A stretch of DNA of 64,000 bases. It comes from Billgrantia pellis (GTDB lineage Bacteria > Pseudomonadota > Gammaproteobacteria > Pseudomonadales > Halomonadaceae). Location of the stretch: positions 248,001 to 312,000 of the forward strand of contig NZ_VTPY01000001.1 of assembly GCF_008297955.1 (NCBI RefSeq), in the 5' to 3' direction. Of this stretch, positions 16,575 to 30,437 are shown in pieces. Under the pieces are notes generated by a model, which made no database searches, was not told where the DNA came from, and saw nothing but the letters and a program-made list of their open reading frames with translations. Position numbers and translations under genes: made by a program. Position 1 is the stretch's first letter. Each line of letters opens with the position of its first letter.

Positions 16575-17654
16575 TCAGAGGTGGCTGACCTCGAGTTCCG
16601 AGAACAGCTCCGGCTGCTGGCTGATTTCCAGTTCGGAGAACAAGCCGCCGCCGAGCGCTTCCTCGCTTCCCTCCGAGAGAGGCTCCTCCTCGGCCACCCG
16701 GAGCAGCGAAATCAGGCGGCCGTCGGGCTGTTCCACCACTTGGCGCAGTTGGCCGTAATCGATCGGCGCGGGGTCCTCTCCGAAGGAGCCGGCCACGATT
16801 TCCATGGCGTTGAGGATCGGCTCGAAGGTGCCGAGGTTTTCCTCGAGCTGGGGGAACGATTGCGCGTAAAGAATCCCGTCGGCGGACCAGGCAACCTTGA
16901 ACGGCTGGTCGATGATGTTCACCGGGGTGCCGCTCGGGACGCGCTCGTAGAGCGACTCGATATCCTCGGGGAACATGCGGATGCAGCCGCGGCTGGCACG
17001 CATGCCGACGCCGTCGGGACGGTTGGTGCCGTGGATCAGATAGCTTGGCAGACCGAGCAGGATGGCATGACGACCCAGTGGGTTGTCGGGGCCAGGCGGT
17101 ACGATGGAGGGGGCCGGTTCGCCGCGTGCGGCGGCTTCCTCACGCATCGAGCGCGGTGGAGACCAGTGGGGGTCCTTCACCTTGACCGTGGTCCGGGTGA
17201 CTCCGACCGGCGTGGCATAGCCGTCGCGACCGATGCTGATCGGATACGTCTCGACGATGCCCGGGCGTGAGTAGTAGTACAGACGCAGCTCGGAGAGATT
17301 GACCACGATGCCTTCGCGCGGGGCATCGGGTAGGATGTGCTGCGAGGGGATGACCACCTCGGTACCCGGACGAGGGGCCCAGATGCTGACCTCGGGGTTG
17401 GCCATGCGCATTCCCTCGTAGCCAACGTTGTGTCGGCGTCCGATATCGAGCAGCGTTTCGCCTTCCTCGACGGTCACGGTATAGACCTCGCCGATCACGT
17501 TGCCCTCTTCCGGCAAATGATAGTGGCCACGGGGCAGGGAGGCGCGCTCTTCGGCGCCTTCCTCGGCGATGGCGGGAGAGGCTAGCAGAGTCACCAGGCC
17601 CAGCAGGGCGGCACCAAGGCCGTGTCGCACGGCCAGTGTCGGATTCTTCATCAA
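16575..17654 (-). CDS. L,D-transpeptidase with LysM-like domain (ErfK/YbiS family)
   Basis: 359-residue periplasmic enzyme: signal peptide ending SPAIAEE, a LysM-like segment (YTVTVEEGETLLDIGRRHNVG, then VIPSQHILP), then a YkuD domain with LIHGTNRPDGVGMRASRGCIRM, in which His and Cys of the active site are intact. Family members (YbiS/ErfK/YcfS) attach Lpp to diaminopimelate of murein. A Glu/Leu-rich tail of about 80 residues follows, ending in two similar FSELE repeats (LFSELEISQQ, LFSELEVSHL). The second codon is also ATG (17651) and may be the start. It is convergent with lpp. Confidence 0.9.
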   Translation of the reverse strand: MMKNPTLAVRHGLGAALLGLVTLLASPAIAEEGAEERASLPRGHYHLPEEGNVIGEVYTVTVEEGETLLDIGRRHNVGYEGMRMANPEVSIWAPRPGTEVVIPSQHILPDAPREGIVVNLSELRLYYYSRPGIVETYPISIGRDGYATPVGVTRTTVKVKDPHWSPPRSMREEAAARGEPAPSIVPPGPDNPLGRHAILLGLPSYLIHGTNRPDGVGMRASRGCIRMFPEDIESLYERVPSGTPVNIIDQPFKVAWSADGILYAQSFPQLEENLGTFEPILNAMEIVAGSFGEDPAPIDYGQLRQVVEQPDGRLISLLRVAEEEPLSEGSEEALGGGLFSELEISQQPELFSELEVSHL

Positions 17655-17834
17655 CGTTGCTTTCTCGTCATTGGGTCGTCTGCCGGAGGGACGCTTCCTG
17701 GCATCCGGTACCGTTCAGCACGACGATCAAGCGCCACTGCAAGGTGGCGCCGGGTGTGTCGATCTGCGATAAGACATTTGCGCATAGTATAGCGTTCTGC
17801 GGCGCGGGGGGAGCCCCGGCACCGATGAGACCGG

Positions 17835-21284
<3,450 letters not shown>

Positions 21285-21520
21285 GGTGTCGTCAGGCCAT
21301 GTCGTGTGTCGTGGAATGCGGGCCGTCGGGGCCGGTTGCGCCGCCGGTCGAAGAGCATCTGCGCAGAGTGGAATGGCATCATACCAGCCCCACACGACGC
21401 TTGTAGTCAAACTCTGTTTCCTGTAATCCCCCTACAGCGCGTGCGACTATCCTTCGATTGCCCCACCGAAGCGCGGACGGGATAATGATAGGGAATTCCC
21501 GACTATGAGAGAGGCTTCAC

Positions 21521-22984
21521 GTGAGTCAGCAACCCCTCGAGACCGTCTTCCAGGAGTGGCACGACAACCAGGCGCTCGCCGAGCAAATGATCCCGCTGAT
21601 CGGCAGCCTCTACCGCCACAATAACGTGGTGACCACGCTCTACGGGCGCTCGCTCTTCAACCGCTCGGTGATTCGCATCCTGAAGGATCACCGCTTCGTC
21701 AGGAAGGTCGAGGGAACCGAGCTCTCCGTACGGGATACCCTGCCGCTGGTCCAGGCCATGACCGAGCTGAACCTGGGGCCGGCCCATGTCGACGTAGGGA
21801 AGCTGGGCGTGGCGTTCAAGAAACGCGGGGATGGCGACGTCAAGGCCTTCCTGCGTGAAGAACTCGCCGAGATCGTCGATGCGCACGATCCGAACGGTAA
21901 CAACGGCCGGTCCAAGGACGTGGTGCTTTACGGTTTCGGCCGAATCGGCCGTCTGCTGGCCCGGGTGCTGGTGGAGAAGGCCGGTGGCGGCAACCTGCTG
22001 CGCCTGCGTGCGATCGTGGTGCGCGGCCGTGGCGACATCGCCAAGGATCTCGAGAAACGGGCCAGCCTGCTGCGCCGCGATTCCGTACACGGCCCCTTCG
22101 ACGGCACCATCCACGTCGATACCGAAGCGCGTACCATTACCGCCAACGGCAACGTCATTCATGTCATTTATGCCGACAAACCCAGCGACATCGACTATAC
22201 CGCGTACGGTATCGACAATGCCGTCGTGGTCGACAACACCGGCATCTGGCGTGACGAAGAGGGCCTCGGCCAGCATCTGCAGTGCAGGGGCGTGTCCAAA
22301 GCGCTCCTGACCGCTCCGGGCAAGGGTGGCATCAAGAACATCGTCTTCGGCATCAACCACGGCGATATCGAAGAGAACGACACCATCCTCTCGGCGGCGT
22401 CATGTACCACCAACGCCATCGTGCCGGTGCTCAAGGTACTCAACGACGAGTATGGCATCGAGTGCGGGCACGTGGAAACGGTGCACGCCTACACCAACGA
22501 CCAGAACCTGATCGACAATTACCACAAGGGCGACCGCCGCGGCCGCAGTGCGCCGCTCAACATGGTGCTGACCGAGACCGGGGCGGCCAAGGCGGTGGCC
22601 AAAGCGTTGCCGGAGCTGACCGGCAAGCTGACCGGTAACGCCATCCGCGTGCCGATCCCCAACGTGTCCATGGCCATCCTCAACCTGACCCTAGGGCACG
22701 AGACCGACGCTGCGTCGCTTAACGACTACCTGCGTCGCATGTCGATCGATTCCGCCTACCAGAAGCAGATCGACTTCGTCGATTCGCCCGAGGTGGTCTC
22801 GTCCGATTTCGTGGGCAACCGGCATGCCGGCATCGTCGACGCCAAGGCGACCATCGCCAGTGGCAAGCAGGCCGTGCTCTACGTATGGTACGACAATGAG
22901 TTCGGTTACAGCTGCCAGGTGGTGCGTATTCTGCAGCACATCTCCAACGTGAACTTTCTGAAGTTGCCCCGCGCTCAGGGCTAG
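21521..22984 (+). CDS. gap: Glyceraldehyde-3-phosphate dehydrogenase, long-N-terminus type
   Basis: The 487-residue protein has about 130 extra N-terminal residues before the NAD-binding domain (YGFGRIGRLLARVLVEKAGG), as in the PA3001-type enzyme of Pseudomonas. The catalytic Cys295 is in SAASCTTNAIVP, followed by HAYTNDQNLIDNYHKGDRRGR. The C-terminus YDNEFGYSCQVV is typical. The start is GTG at 21521, preceded by GAGAGG. The long form is usually linked to gluconeogenic or constitutive roles. Position between mfd and nqr matches Pseudomonas gene order. Confidence 0.92.
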   Translation: MSQQPLETVFQEWHDNQALAEQMIPLIGSLYRHNNVVTTLYGRSLFNRSVIRILKDHRFVRKVEGTELSVRDTLPLVQAMTELNLGPAHVDVGKLGVAFKKRGDGDVKAFLREELAEIVDAHDPNGNNGRSKDVVLYGFGRIGRLLARVLVEKAGGGNLLRLRAIVVRGRGDIAKDLEKRASLLRRDSVHGPFDGTIHVDTEARTITANGNVIHVIYADKPSDIDYTAYGIDNAVVVDNTGIWRDEEGLGQHLQCRGVSKALLTAPGKGGIKNIVFGINHGDIEENDTILSAASCTTNAIVPVLKVLNDEYGIECGHVETVHAYTNDQNLIDNYHKGDRRGRSAPLNMVLTETGAAKAVAKALPELTGKLTGNAIRVPIPNVSMAILNLTLGHETDAASLNDYLRRMSIDSAYQKQIDFVDSPEVVSSDFVGNRHAGIVDAKATIASGKQAVLYVWYDNEFGYSCQVVRILQHISNVNFLKLPRAQG

Positions 22985-23001
22985 CTGCGAGGCAGCGTAC
23001 G

Positions 23002-23025
23002 TTTCCGACCCGGCAGGGTCGGAAA
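23002..23025 (+). terminator. Hairpin after gap
   Basis: Perfect 10-bp inverted repeat TTTCCGACCC / GGGTCGGAAA with a GGCA loop, 18 bases past the gap stop. No T-run follows. Confidence 0.5.
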
Positions 23026-23144
23026 TGGCGGATCCAAGCATCTTCACGCTATCCGGGCCGACGTCTTCGGACGGTCGGCCCGCTCCATCGAGGCCTTCCC
23101 AACCCCTGAAACGAGTGCCTTTCAACGCCTATTGAACCCAGCCG

Positions 23145-23167
23145 AAGCCGCTTGACAGGCGGTTTTC
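23145..23167 (+). terminator. Possible gap terminator overlapping a promoter element
   Basis: AAGCCGC and GCGGTTT pair (one G-T) around a TTGACAG loop, ending in TTTTC. The loop is the same TTGACA that could serve as the nqr -35 box, so only one reading is likely to be right. Confidence 0.35.
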
Positions 23168-23180
23168 TACCCCTTATTGC
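23152..23180 (+). promoter_or_regulatory. Candidate nqr promoter
   Basis: Consensus -35 TTGACA (23152-23157), 17-base spacer, then TATTGC (23175-23180), a weak -10. It would give a leader of about 165 bases before nqrA. A second possible -10 TATAAT lies at 23218-23223. Confidence 0.35.
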
Positions 23181-23350
23181 GACCTTAGGCCGTGTGGTCT
23201 TTGGTCGCGCTTGTCTTTATAATACTGTGGATTTTTTCGGGGTGGCCCGAAACGTTTCGGGCCTGACTGGTAACGTACTGACTCAACAAGAATTCGAATC
23301 CATTCGAACCCCTTTCCTTCGTATATCCGATCCATCAACTGGGCGAGACT

Positions 23351-24700
23351 ATGATCGAAGTCAAGAAAGGCCTGGATCTCCCCATCATGGGGGCGCCCGA
23401 GCCGAGCATCGACGATGCCCGGCCCGTGCGTCACGTGGCTATCCTGGGCACCGACTACGTCGGTATGAAACCGACCATGGAGGTCCGGGAAGGGGACAAG
23501 GTGAAACTGGGCCAACTCCTCTTCACCGACAAGAAGAACGAAGGCGTGCGCTTCACGGCTCCGGCGGCCGGTGAAATCGTCGCCATCAACCGTGGCGAGA
23601 AGCGCAAGTTGCTCTCGGTCGTCGTCAAGGTCGACGAGAACGAGGAGGCGGTGGAGTTCACCGCTCATGGTCGCGACAAGCTTGAAAGCCTCGAGCGCCA
23701 GGTGGTCGTCGAACAACTGGTCGAGTCCGGCCTGTGGACGGCGCTGCGCACGCGCCCTTATTCACGCACGCCGGCAATCGACAGCGAGCCGGCGGACATC
23801 TTCGTCACGGCCATCGACACCCACCCCTTGAGTGCCAATCCCGCCGACGTCATCGCCGAGCAGCCCGAGGCGTTCGAGGACGGCCTCAAGGTGCTCGCGC
23901 GGCTGACCCAGGGCAAGGTCTTCCTGTGCACCGCACCCAACGCACCCATTCCCGGCGGCAACGTGGCGGGTGTGCAGCTCGAGACCTTTGCCGGTCCGCA
24001 CCCGGCAGGCCTGGTCGGCACGCACATTCACTTCCTGTCGCCGGTCGCCCTGCACAAGCATGTCTGGCACATCGGCTACCAGGACGTGATCGCCTTCGGC
24101 AGGCTGTTCACCGAAGGCAAGCTCGATATGTCGCGAATCGTCGCCGTGGGAGGGCCGCGTGCCGAGAAACCGCGCCTGTTGCGAACGCGGATCGGCGCCA
24201 GCACCGAGGAACTGTTGGCGGGGGAAATCCTCCAACCCGAAGATACGCGCGTGATCTCCGGTTCGGTGTTCTCGGGATTCACCGCGGAGGGCAGCCTGCG
24301 TTATCTGGGGCGCTTCCACAACCAGTTCAGCCTGCTCGAAGAGGGCAACAAGCGGAGCTTCCTGGGCTGGTTGTCGCCGGGCAACAATCGCCACTCCGTG
24401 CTTGGCATCTACCTGTCGAGGTTCATGGGGCTCAACAACTATGCACCCAACACCTCTACCAACGGCTCCGAGCGCGCCATGGTGCCGGTGGGCGTTTATG
24501 AGGAAGTGATGCCGTTGGACATTCTGCCGACCCAGCTGCTGCGCACGCTGATCGTCGGTGACATCGAGGTGGCTATGCAGCTCGGATGCCTGGAGCTGGA
24601 TGAAGAGGACCTGGCGCTGTGCACCTACGTGTGCCCGGGCAAGTACGAATACGGTCCCATCCTGCGTGAAAACCTCACCATGATCGAGAAAGAGGCCTGA
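23351..24700 (+). CDS. nqrA: Na+-translocating NADH:quinone reductase subunit A
   Basis: First subunit of the six-part Na+-NQR, the respiratory sodium pump that oxidises NADH and reduces ubiquinone; NqrA is the soluble, quinone-proximal subunit. 449 residues, opening [16 protein letters not shown], with a biotinyl/lipoyl-like hybrid fold ([17 protein letters not shown], then [16 protein letters not shown]). Family length is normal. Its stop overlaps the nqrB start (TGATG), and the operon runs without large gaps to nqrE. Confidence 0.97.
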   Translation: MIEVKKGLDLPIMGAPEPSIDDARPVRHVAILGTDYVGMKPTMEVREGDKVKLGQLLFTDKKNEGVRFTAPAAGEIVAINRGEKRKLLSVVVKVDENEEAVEFTAHGRDKLESLERQVVVEQLVESGLWTALRTRPYSRTPAIDSEPADIFVTAIDTHPLSANPADVIAEQPEAFEDGLKVLARLTQGKVFLCTAPNAPIPGGNVAGVQLETFAGPHPAGLVGTHIHFLSPVALHKHVWHIGYQDVIAFGRLFTEGKLDMSRIVAVGGPRAEKPRLLRTRIGASTEELLAGEILQPEDTRVISGSVFSGFTAEGSLRYLGRFHNQFSLLEEGNKRSFLGWLSPGNNRHSVLGIYLSRFMGLNNYAPNTSTNGSERAMVPVGVYEEVMPLDILPTQLLRTLIVGDIEVAMQLGCLELDEEDLALCTYVCPGKYEYGPILRENLTMIEKEA

Positions 24701-25926
24701 TGATGGGTATCCGACAGACACTCGACAATCTCGAACCTCATTTCCACAAGGGGGGGAAGTACGAGAAGTGGTATCCGCTCTTTGAAGCGGTCGACACCAT
24801 CTTCTATTCGCCGCCCAGCGTGACCAAGACAACGGCTCATGTACGCGACGGCATCGACCTGAAGCGCATCATGATCACCGTGTGGCTATGTACCTTCCCG
24901 GCCATGTTCTTCGGCATGTGGAATGCCGGCTGGTTGGCCAACATGGCGATCGCCGACGGCTACGAGGCGCTGGGCGGGTGGCGCGAAGCCGTGGTGATGC
25001 TACTCGCGGGTAGCCACGATCCGGGCAGCATGTGGGCCAATTTCGTGCTTGGCGCCACCTACTTCCTGCCGATCTATCTGGTGACCTTCGTCGTCGGTGG
25101 CTTCTGGGAGGTGCTGTTCGCCATCAAGCGCGGCCACGAGGTCAACGAGGGCTTCTTCGTCACTTCCGTTCTGTATGCCCTGATCCTGCCTGCGACCATT
25201 CCGCTGTGGCAGGTGGCGCTGGGCATCACGTTCGGTGTCGTGATCGGCAAGGAAATCTTCGGCGGCACCGGCAAGAACTTCCTCAACCCGGCACTGACTG
25301 GCCGCGCCTTCCTCTACTTCGCCTATCCGGCGCAGATATCGGGCGACGAGGTGTGGGTGGCGGCCGATGGCTATACCGGCGCGACGCCTCTCTCCATCGC
25401 TTTCCAGGAAGGCATGGTGGAACTGACCTCCCAGTACAGCTGGTGGGATGCCTTCATTGGCTACCTGCCCGGCTCCGTCGGTGAGGTCTCGACCTTGGCC
25501 ATCTTCATCGGCGCCGCGGTGCTGCTGTGGACCAAGATCGCCTCCTGGCGAATCATGCTGGGATGCCTGCTCGGCATGGTGGGGACGAGCCTGCTGTTCA
25601 ATTTGGTCGGCTCCGAGAGCAACCCGATGTTCGCCATGCCCTGGTACTGGCACCTTGTCATCGGCGGCTTCGCCTTCGGCATGGTCTTCATGGCGACCGA
25701 TCCGGTGTCTGCCTCGATGACGAACCCCGGTCGCCTGATCTTCGGCATCCTGATCGGTGTGATGACCGTACTGATCCGCGTAGTGAACCCGGCGTTCCCG
25801 GAAGGCATCATGCTGGCGATCCTGTTCGCCAACCTATTCGCTCCGCTGATCGACCACTTCTTTGTTCAGGCCAACATCAAGCGCCGCATGCGGCGTGTGG
25901 GTGTGCCGGCCGAGGAGACTGCCTGA
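24700..25926 (+). CDS. nqrB: Na+-NQR subunit B
   Basis: Membrane subunit of 408 residues carrying covalent FMN, riboflavin and part of the sodium path. Around ten hydrophobic segments are visible. The FMN-attachment motif reads YTGATPLS, with the threonine that receives FMN through a phosphoester bond. Either of two adjacent ATGs (24700 or 24703) may start it. This flavinylation needs an ApbE-type transferase, which matters because the apbE homologue downstream looks inactive. Confidence 0.97.
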   Translation: MMGIRQTLDNLEPHFHKGGKYEKWYPLFEAVDTIFYSPPSVTKTTAHVRDGIDLKRIMITVWLCTFPAMFFGMWNAGWLANMAIADGYEALGGWREAVVMLLAGSHDPGSMWANFVLGATYFLPIYLVTFVVGGFWEVLFAIKRGHEVNEGFFVTSVLYALILPATIPLWQVALGITFGVVIGKEIFGGTGKNFLNPALTGRAFLYFAYPAQISGDEVWVAADGYTGATPLSIAFQEGMVELTSQYSWWDAFIGYLPGSVGEVSTLAIFIGAAVLLWTKIASWRIMLGCLLGMVGTSLLFNLVGSESNPMFAMPWYWHLVIGGFAFGMVFMATDPVSASMTNPGRLIFGILIGVMTVLIRVVNPAFPEGIMLAILFANLFAPLIDHFFVQANIKRRMRRVGVPAEETA

Positions 25927-26738
25927 TGGCACAGAGCAATAACTCCATCAAGAAGATTCTCACGGTGGCGTTCGCACTCTGCATCGTGTGTTCGGTCATC
26001 GTGTCGACCGCGGCGGTGGCGCTGCGACCCAAGCAACAGCTCAACCAGGAGCTTGATCGCAAGACGAATATCCTGAGCGTGGCCAACCTGTACGAGCCGG
26101 GCATGGACGTCGAGGAAGCATTCCGCGAGGTGACGCCACGCGTGGTCGACATGCGCACGGGCGAGTACACCGATGAATTCGATCCGGAAACTTTCGACCA
26201 CTTCCAGGCGGCACGCGATCCGGCCATGGGGCGTACCCTGTCGGGCGATCGCGACATCGCCGGTCTGAGCCGCGTCGAGAACTTCGCCACCGTCTATCTG
26301 GTCGGTGACCCCGAGGATCCGGATCAGGTCATCCTGCCGATCCGCGGCCAAGGGCTGTGGGGGTTGATGCGTGGCTTCATGTCGGTGGAAGGTGACGGAA
26401 ACACCATCGTCGGTATCACCTATTACGAACACAGCGAGACGCCAGGGCTGGGTGCCGAGGTCAACAATCCACGCTGGCAGGCTCAGTGGGAAGGCAAGAA
26501 GATCTTCGCCGACGAGGAAGATCTGGCCCCGGCCATCCATCTGACCAAGGGCGGTGCCAGCGGCGAGACCGAAATCGATGCCCTGTCCGGCGCTACCCTG
26601 ACCAGCAACGGCGTCACCAACATGCTGCAGTTCTGGTTGAGTCCGGAGGGGTTCGGCACCTACTTGGCACGCTTCCGTAGCGGAGTCGACCAGGAACAGG
26701 TGCAGGAAACCGACGTCGAACTCGAAGCTGAAGCTTAA
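25926..26738 (+). CDS. nqrC: Na+-NQR subunit C
   Basis: 270-residue subunit with one N-terminal membrane segment ([20 protein letters not shown]) and a periplasmic FMN domain with the attachment motif [12 protein letters not shown]. The ATG at 25926 overlaps the nqrB stop; longer upstream readings in this frame run inside nqrB and are rejected. It passes electrons on within the complex. Confidence 0.96.
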   Translation: MAQSNNSIKKILTVAFALCIVCSVIVSTAAVALRPKQQLNQELDRKTNILSVANLYEPGMDVEEAFREVTPRVVDMRTGEYTDEFDPETFDHFQAARDPAMGRTLSGDRDIAGLSRVENFATVYLVGDPEDPDQVILPIRGQGLWGLMRGFMSVEGDGNTIVGITYYEHSETPGLGAEVNNPRWQAQWEGKKIFADEEDLAPAIHLTKGGASGETEIDALSGATLTSNGVTNMLQFWLSPEGFGTYLARFRSGVDQEQVQETDVELEAEA

Positions 26739-26749
26739 GGAGCCTGAAC

Positions 26750-27418
26750 ATGTCCGCTGCGACTCCCAAGGGCGTCCTGATGACCCCGATCTTCAACAAC
26801 AACCCCATCGCCTTGCAGGTCCTCGGTATCTGCTCGGCGCTGGCGGTGACGACCAGCATGAGCGTTTCGCTGGTCATGGCGCTGGCCGTTATTTCGGTAA
26901 CGGCATTCTCCAACCTGTTCGTGTCGCTGATTCGCCACCATATTCCGTCCTCGATTCGCATCATCGTGCAGATGACCATCATCGCCTCGCTGGTGATCGT
27001 GGTGGATCAGGTGCTCAAGGCGTTCGCCTACGAGATGTCCAAGCAGCTCTCGGTGTTCGTCGGCCTGATCATCACCAACTGCATCGTGATGGGGCGTGCC
27101 GAAGGCTTCGCCATGCAGAACACGCCTGGCCTTTCCTTCTTGGACGGTGTCGGCAACGGGCTGGGCTACGGCTTCATCCTGATGACCGTGGGCTTCGTTC
27201 GTGAACTGCTCGGTTCGGGAAGCATCTTCGGTTTCACCGTGCTGCAAACGGTGCAGGATGGCGGCTGGTATGTGCCCAACGGCCTGTTGCTGCTGCCGCC
27301 GTCGGCGTTCTTCATCATCGGCCTGATCATCTGGGCGCTGCGCGAGACGCATCCGGAGCAGGTCGAGAGGAACGAGTTCGTGATGAGAAAGAACAGCATG
27401 CCGAAGGAGGCCGTGTAA
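26750..27418 (+). CDS. nqrD: Na+-NQR subunit D
   Basis: 222-residue integral membrane subunit with six predicted helices, homologous to NqrE. With NqrE it holds an iron centre in the middle of the membrane. The opening [23 protein letters not shown] and the cysteine in [16 protein letters not shown] are typical. TAAGGAG precedes the ATG. One base separates it from nqrE. Confidence 0.97.
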   Translation: MSAATPKGVLMTPIFNNNPIALQVLGICSALAVTTSMSVSLVMALAVISVTAFSNLFVSLIRHHIPSSIRIIVQMTIIASLVIVVDQVLKAFAYEMSKQLSVFVGLIITNCIVMGRAEGFAMQNTPGLSFLDGVGNGLGYGFILMTVGFVRELLGSGSIFGFTVLQTVQDGGWYVPNGLLLLPPSAFFIIGLIIWALRETHPEQVERNEFVMRKNSMPKEAV

Positions 27419-27419
27419 C

Positions 27420-28037
<618 letters not shown>

Positions 28038-28048
28038 GCCAGGGCACG

Positions 28049-28076
28049 TTTCCGGCGGCGTTCGCGCCGCCGGAAA
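28049..28076 (+). promoter_or_regulatory. UUCG-capped hairpin between nqrE and nqrF
   Basis: Perfect 12-bp stem TTTCCGGCGGCG / CGCCGCCGGAAA closed by a TTCG tetraloop, in the 68-base gap. No T-run follows, so read-through is expected. It could protect the upstream mRNA or tune subunit ratios. Confidence 0.6.
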
Positions 28077-28105
28077 ACAGGTTACACAGCAAATAGGAAA
28101 CCGAC

Positions 28106-29338
28106 ATGGTTGGAACATCTATCATCTTGCTCGGTGTGTTCATGTTCACCGTGGTCGTCATCGGCCTCGTCGTGGTAATCCTGGCGGCCCGCAGCAAGCT
28201 CGTCAGCACCGGCGACGTATCCATCGAGATCAACGGCGACCCGGAGCACACCATTACCACCCAGGCTGGCGGCAAGCTGCTCAACACGCTGGCGGCCAAT
28301 GGCATCTTCCTCTCCTCCGCCTGCGGCGGCGGCGGTTCCTGCGCTCAGTGCAAGTGCCGGGTGGAAGAGGGGGGCGGCTCCATTCTGCCGACCGAAGAGT
28401 CCCATTTCACCCTGCGCGAGAAGAAGGAGGGGTGGCGCCTCTCCTGCCAGGTGCCGGTGAAGCAGGACATGAAGATTGAAGTGCCGGAGGAGGTTTTCGG
28501 CGTCAAGAAGTGGGAGTGCGAGGTCATCGCCAACCCCAATGTCGCCACCTTCATCAAGGAGCTGAACCTGCGCCTTCCCGAGGGCGAGGAAGTGGCCTTT
28601 CGTGCGGGCGGTTACGTCCAGCTGGTAGCGCCGCCCTACGACATCACGTTTTCCGACTTCGATATCGAGGAGGAGTATCGCGGCGACTGGGAGAAGTTCG
28701 ATCTGTTCAAGATCTCCCACAAGAACGACGAGGAAGTCATTCGCGCCTACTCCATGGCGAACTACCCCGAAGAGAAGGGGATTCTCAAGTTCAACATCCG
28801 TATCGCCACGCCGCCTCCGGGTACCAGCCATCCGCCGGGCCTGATGTCGACCTATGTCTTCAACCTGAAGCCGGGCGACAAGGTGACCGTGATGGGCCCG
28901 TTCGGCGAGTTCTTCGCCAAGGACACCGACGCCGAGATGGTCTTCATCGGCGGTGGTGCGGGGATGGCGCCGATGCGCAGCCATATCTTCGATCAGCTCA
29001 AGCGTCTCGACTCCAAGCGCAAGATCAGCTTCTGGTACGGTGCGCGCTCCTGGCGCGAGACCTTCTACAATGAAGAGTACGACAAGCTGGCCGAGGAGCA
29101 TCCCAACTTCGAGTGGCATCTGGCTCTTTCCGACCCGCAGCCGGAGGACAACTGGACCGGGCCGACCGGATTCATCCACAACGTGCTGTACGAGAATTAC
29201 CTCAAGGACCATCCGGCTCCCGAGGATTGCGAGTACTACATGTGCGGACCGCCGATGATGAACGCCTCGGTGATCAAGATGCTGCTCGATCTTGGGGTAG
29301 AGCCAGAGAATATTCTGCTGGATGACTTCGGCGGATGA
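28106..29338 (+). CDS. nqrF: Na+-NQR subunit F, NADH-oxidising
   Basis: Entry subunit: one N-terminal membrane helix, a plant-type 2Fe-2S ferredoxin domain with [10 protein letters not shown] (Cys73, Cys79, Cys82) and a fourth Cys near residue 114 (RLSCQVP), then an FAD domain (RAYSMANYP) and an NADH-binding domain ([17 protein letters not shown], then [13 protein letters not shown]). The C-terminus ILLDDFGG is typical. 410 residues. Its stop overlaps the start of the apbE-like gene (ATGA). Confidence 0.97.
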   Translation: MVGTSIILLGVFMFTVVVIGLVVVILAARSKLVSTGDVSIEINGDPEHTITTQAGGKLLNTLAANGIFLSSACGGGGSCAQCKCRVEEGGGSILPTEESHFTLREKKEGWRLSCQVPVKQDMKIEVPEEVFGVKKWECEVIANPNVATFIKELNLRLPEGEEVAFRAGGYVQLVAPPYDITFSDFDIEEEYRGDWEKFDLFKISHKNDEEVIRAYSMANYPEEKGILKFNIRIATPPPGTSHPPGLMSTYVFNLKPGDKVTVMGPFGEFFAKDTDAEMVFIGGGAGMAPMRSHIFDQLKRLDSKRKISFWYGARSWRETFYNEEYDKLAEEHPNFEWHLALSDPQPEDNWTGPTGFIHNVLYENYLKDHPAPEDCEYYMCGPPMMNASVIKMLLDLGVEPENILLDDFGG

Positions 29339-30108
29339 TACCCCTCGCCCCAGGGCGATTTTCAGGGCTGACCCGCATCGGGTCGGCCCTGTTCATGTTC
29401 GTCGTAGTGCTGCCCATGGCACTGAGCGCCTGTCGCCATCCATTCGGCGAGCACCATCTCCAGGGCGCGGCCCTGGGAACGGGATACCATATCACCCTGT
29501 ATGCCGATCTGGATGACGCCTCGCTCCTGGCGCTGGAGACCGGCATACAAGGTGAACTGGAACGCCTGCAACGCAAGCGCGGGCTCTACGTACGCGCGCT
29601 CAATGCCGCTTTCGCTCGGGTTGGGATGCCGGCGCCGGCCGTCTTGTTGGGTGAGATGGATCGCGTGGTTCATGCCCTGGCCGTTGACCGCGTGACCGAG
29701 TGGTTGGACGCCCACGAGGAGATCGCTGCGTTGGTCGAGATGGGCGGCGTAATGCGCGCGGCGGGGGCTCCACCGGATGGCGGTTGGCGCCTGTCACTGG
29801 AGCGCGCTGGACTGCCCAAGCGAGTCGAAGAGCGTTACCTCTACCTGCATGATGCCGCGCTGGTGCATCGTTTCACGGAACTGGAGGCGTCTCCGCTGAT
29901 ATCGCTCCCAACGCCACTGGGCGTCAGCGTCGTGGCCGATACGGCGAGCGAGGCCATGCGGCAAGCCAACCGGATGATGCTTGCCAGGCCGGACGACGCC
30001 ATGGCTTATGCCGAGCGCACGGATAGAGCGGCCAGGCTTGTTGTCAAGACACCACAAGGAATCGTCATTCATCAAACGGCGGCGCTCGAACCTTGGTTCG
30101 AGAAATAG
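29335..30108 (+). CDS. Degenerate ApbE-like lipoprotein (probably inactive FMN transferase)
   Basis: 257 residues against about 330-350 for ApbE, in the position where apbE normally follows nqrF. There is a signal and lipobox LSAC (Cys33). Recognisable remnants are [34 protein letters not shown] and [12 protein letters not shown]. The segments normally holding STYDPDSELSRFN, the DxTVGPLVxLWGFG region and the HIIDPRTG motif are missing, and the magnesium ligands of ADALATAL are replaced by [13 protein letters not shown] transfer to NqrB/NqrC is therefore unlikely by this protein, although the frame is intact and translationally coupled to nqrF. Confidence 0.75.
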   Translation: MIPLAPGRFSGLTRIGSALFMFVVVLPMALSACRHPFGEHHLQGAALGTGYHITLYADLDDASLLALETGIQGELERLQRKRGLYVRALNAAFARVGMPAPAVLLGEMDRVVHALAVDRVTEWLDAHEEIAALVEMGGVMRAAGAPPDGGWRLSLERAGLPKRVEERYLYLHDAALVHRFTELEASPLISLPTPLGVSVVADTASEAMRQANRMMLARPDDAMAYAERTDRAARLVVKTPQGIVIHQTAALEPWFEK

Positions 30109-30125
30109 CCGCAAGGAGCATCTCC

Positions 30126-30386
30126 ATGACCACTTTCCTCGTCGTTCTGGGTTTCATGCTGCTGATCATGGCCGCCATGGCGATCGGCGTGATCGCAGGA
30201 CGCAAGCCCATCGCCGGTTCGTGTGGCGGCCTCAACAAGCTCGGCCTCAAGGAAGGCTGCGATATCTGTGGCGGCAAGGACGAAGTTTGCGAGGAGGAGA
30301 GCCGCAAGCGCAACGAGTCCAGCGCTCGCCGTCGCAGCGACGAGAGCCGCGGCGCCGATCTTGGCTATGACGCCACCAAGCGCTGA
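30126..30386 (+). CDS. nqrM: NqrM, Na+-NQR maturation factor
   Basis: 86-residue DUF539 protein with one N-terminal membrane helix (FLVVLGFMLLIMAAMAIGVI) and four conserved cysteines (GSCGGLNKLGLKEGCDICGG and a later VCEEE). NqrM is known to help deliver iron to the NqrD/NqrE centre. The ATG at 30126 follows GCAAGGAG and gives the standard short N-terminus. A charged tail follows the cysteines. Confidence 0.93.
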   Translation: MTTFLVVLGFMLLIMAAMAIGVIAGRKPIAGSCGGLNKLGLKEGCDICGGKDEVCEEESRKRNESSARRRSDESRGADLGYDATKR

Positions 30387-30437
30387 GCGCAGGAGCCCCG
30401 ACGACGACATCACAAGGGATAGGAGACGCGAGAGCCC

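Larger units (their letters stand above)
22985..23350 (+). other. Intergenic region gap-nqrA
   Basis: 366 bases with no convincing gene. It holds a hairpin at 23002-23025, a second hairpin with a T-run at 23145-23167, and candidate promoter elements for nqr (TTGACA at 23152; a free TATAAT at 23218-23223 without a good -35). Confidence 0.6.

Noticed and set aside
23218..23223. TATAAT as a main nqr -10 box
   Set aside because: No acceptable -35 hexamer at 16-18 bases; kept only as a note in the intergenic entry.
28082..29212. Antisense ORF opposite nqrF
   Set aside because: Shadow frame; nqrF has full cofactor motifs.
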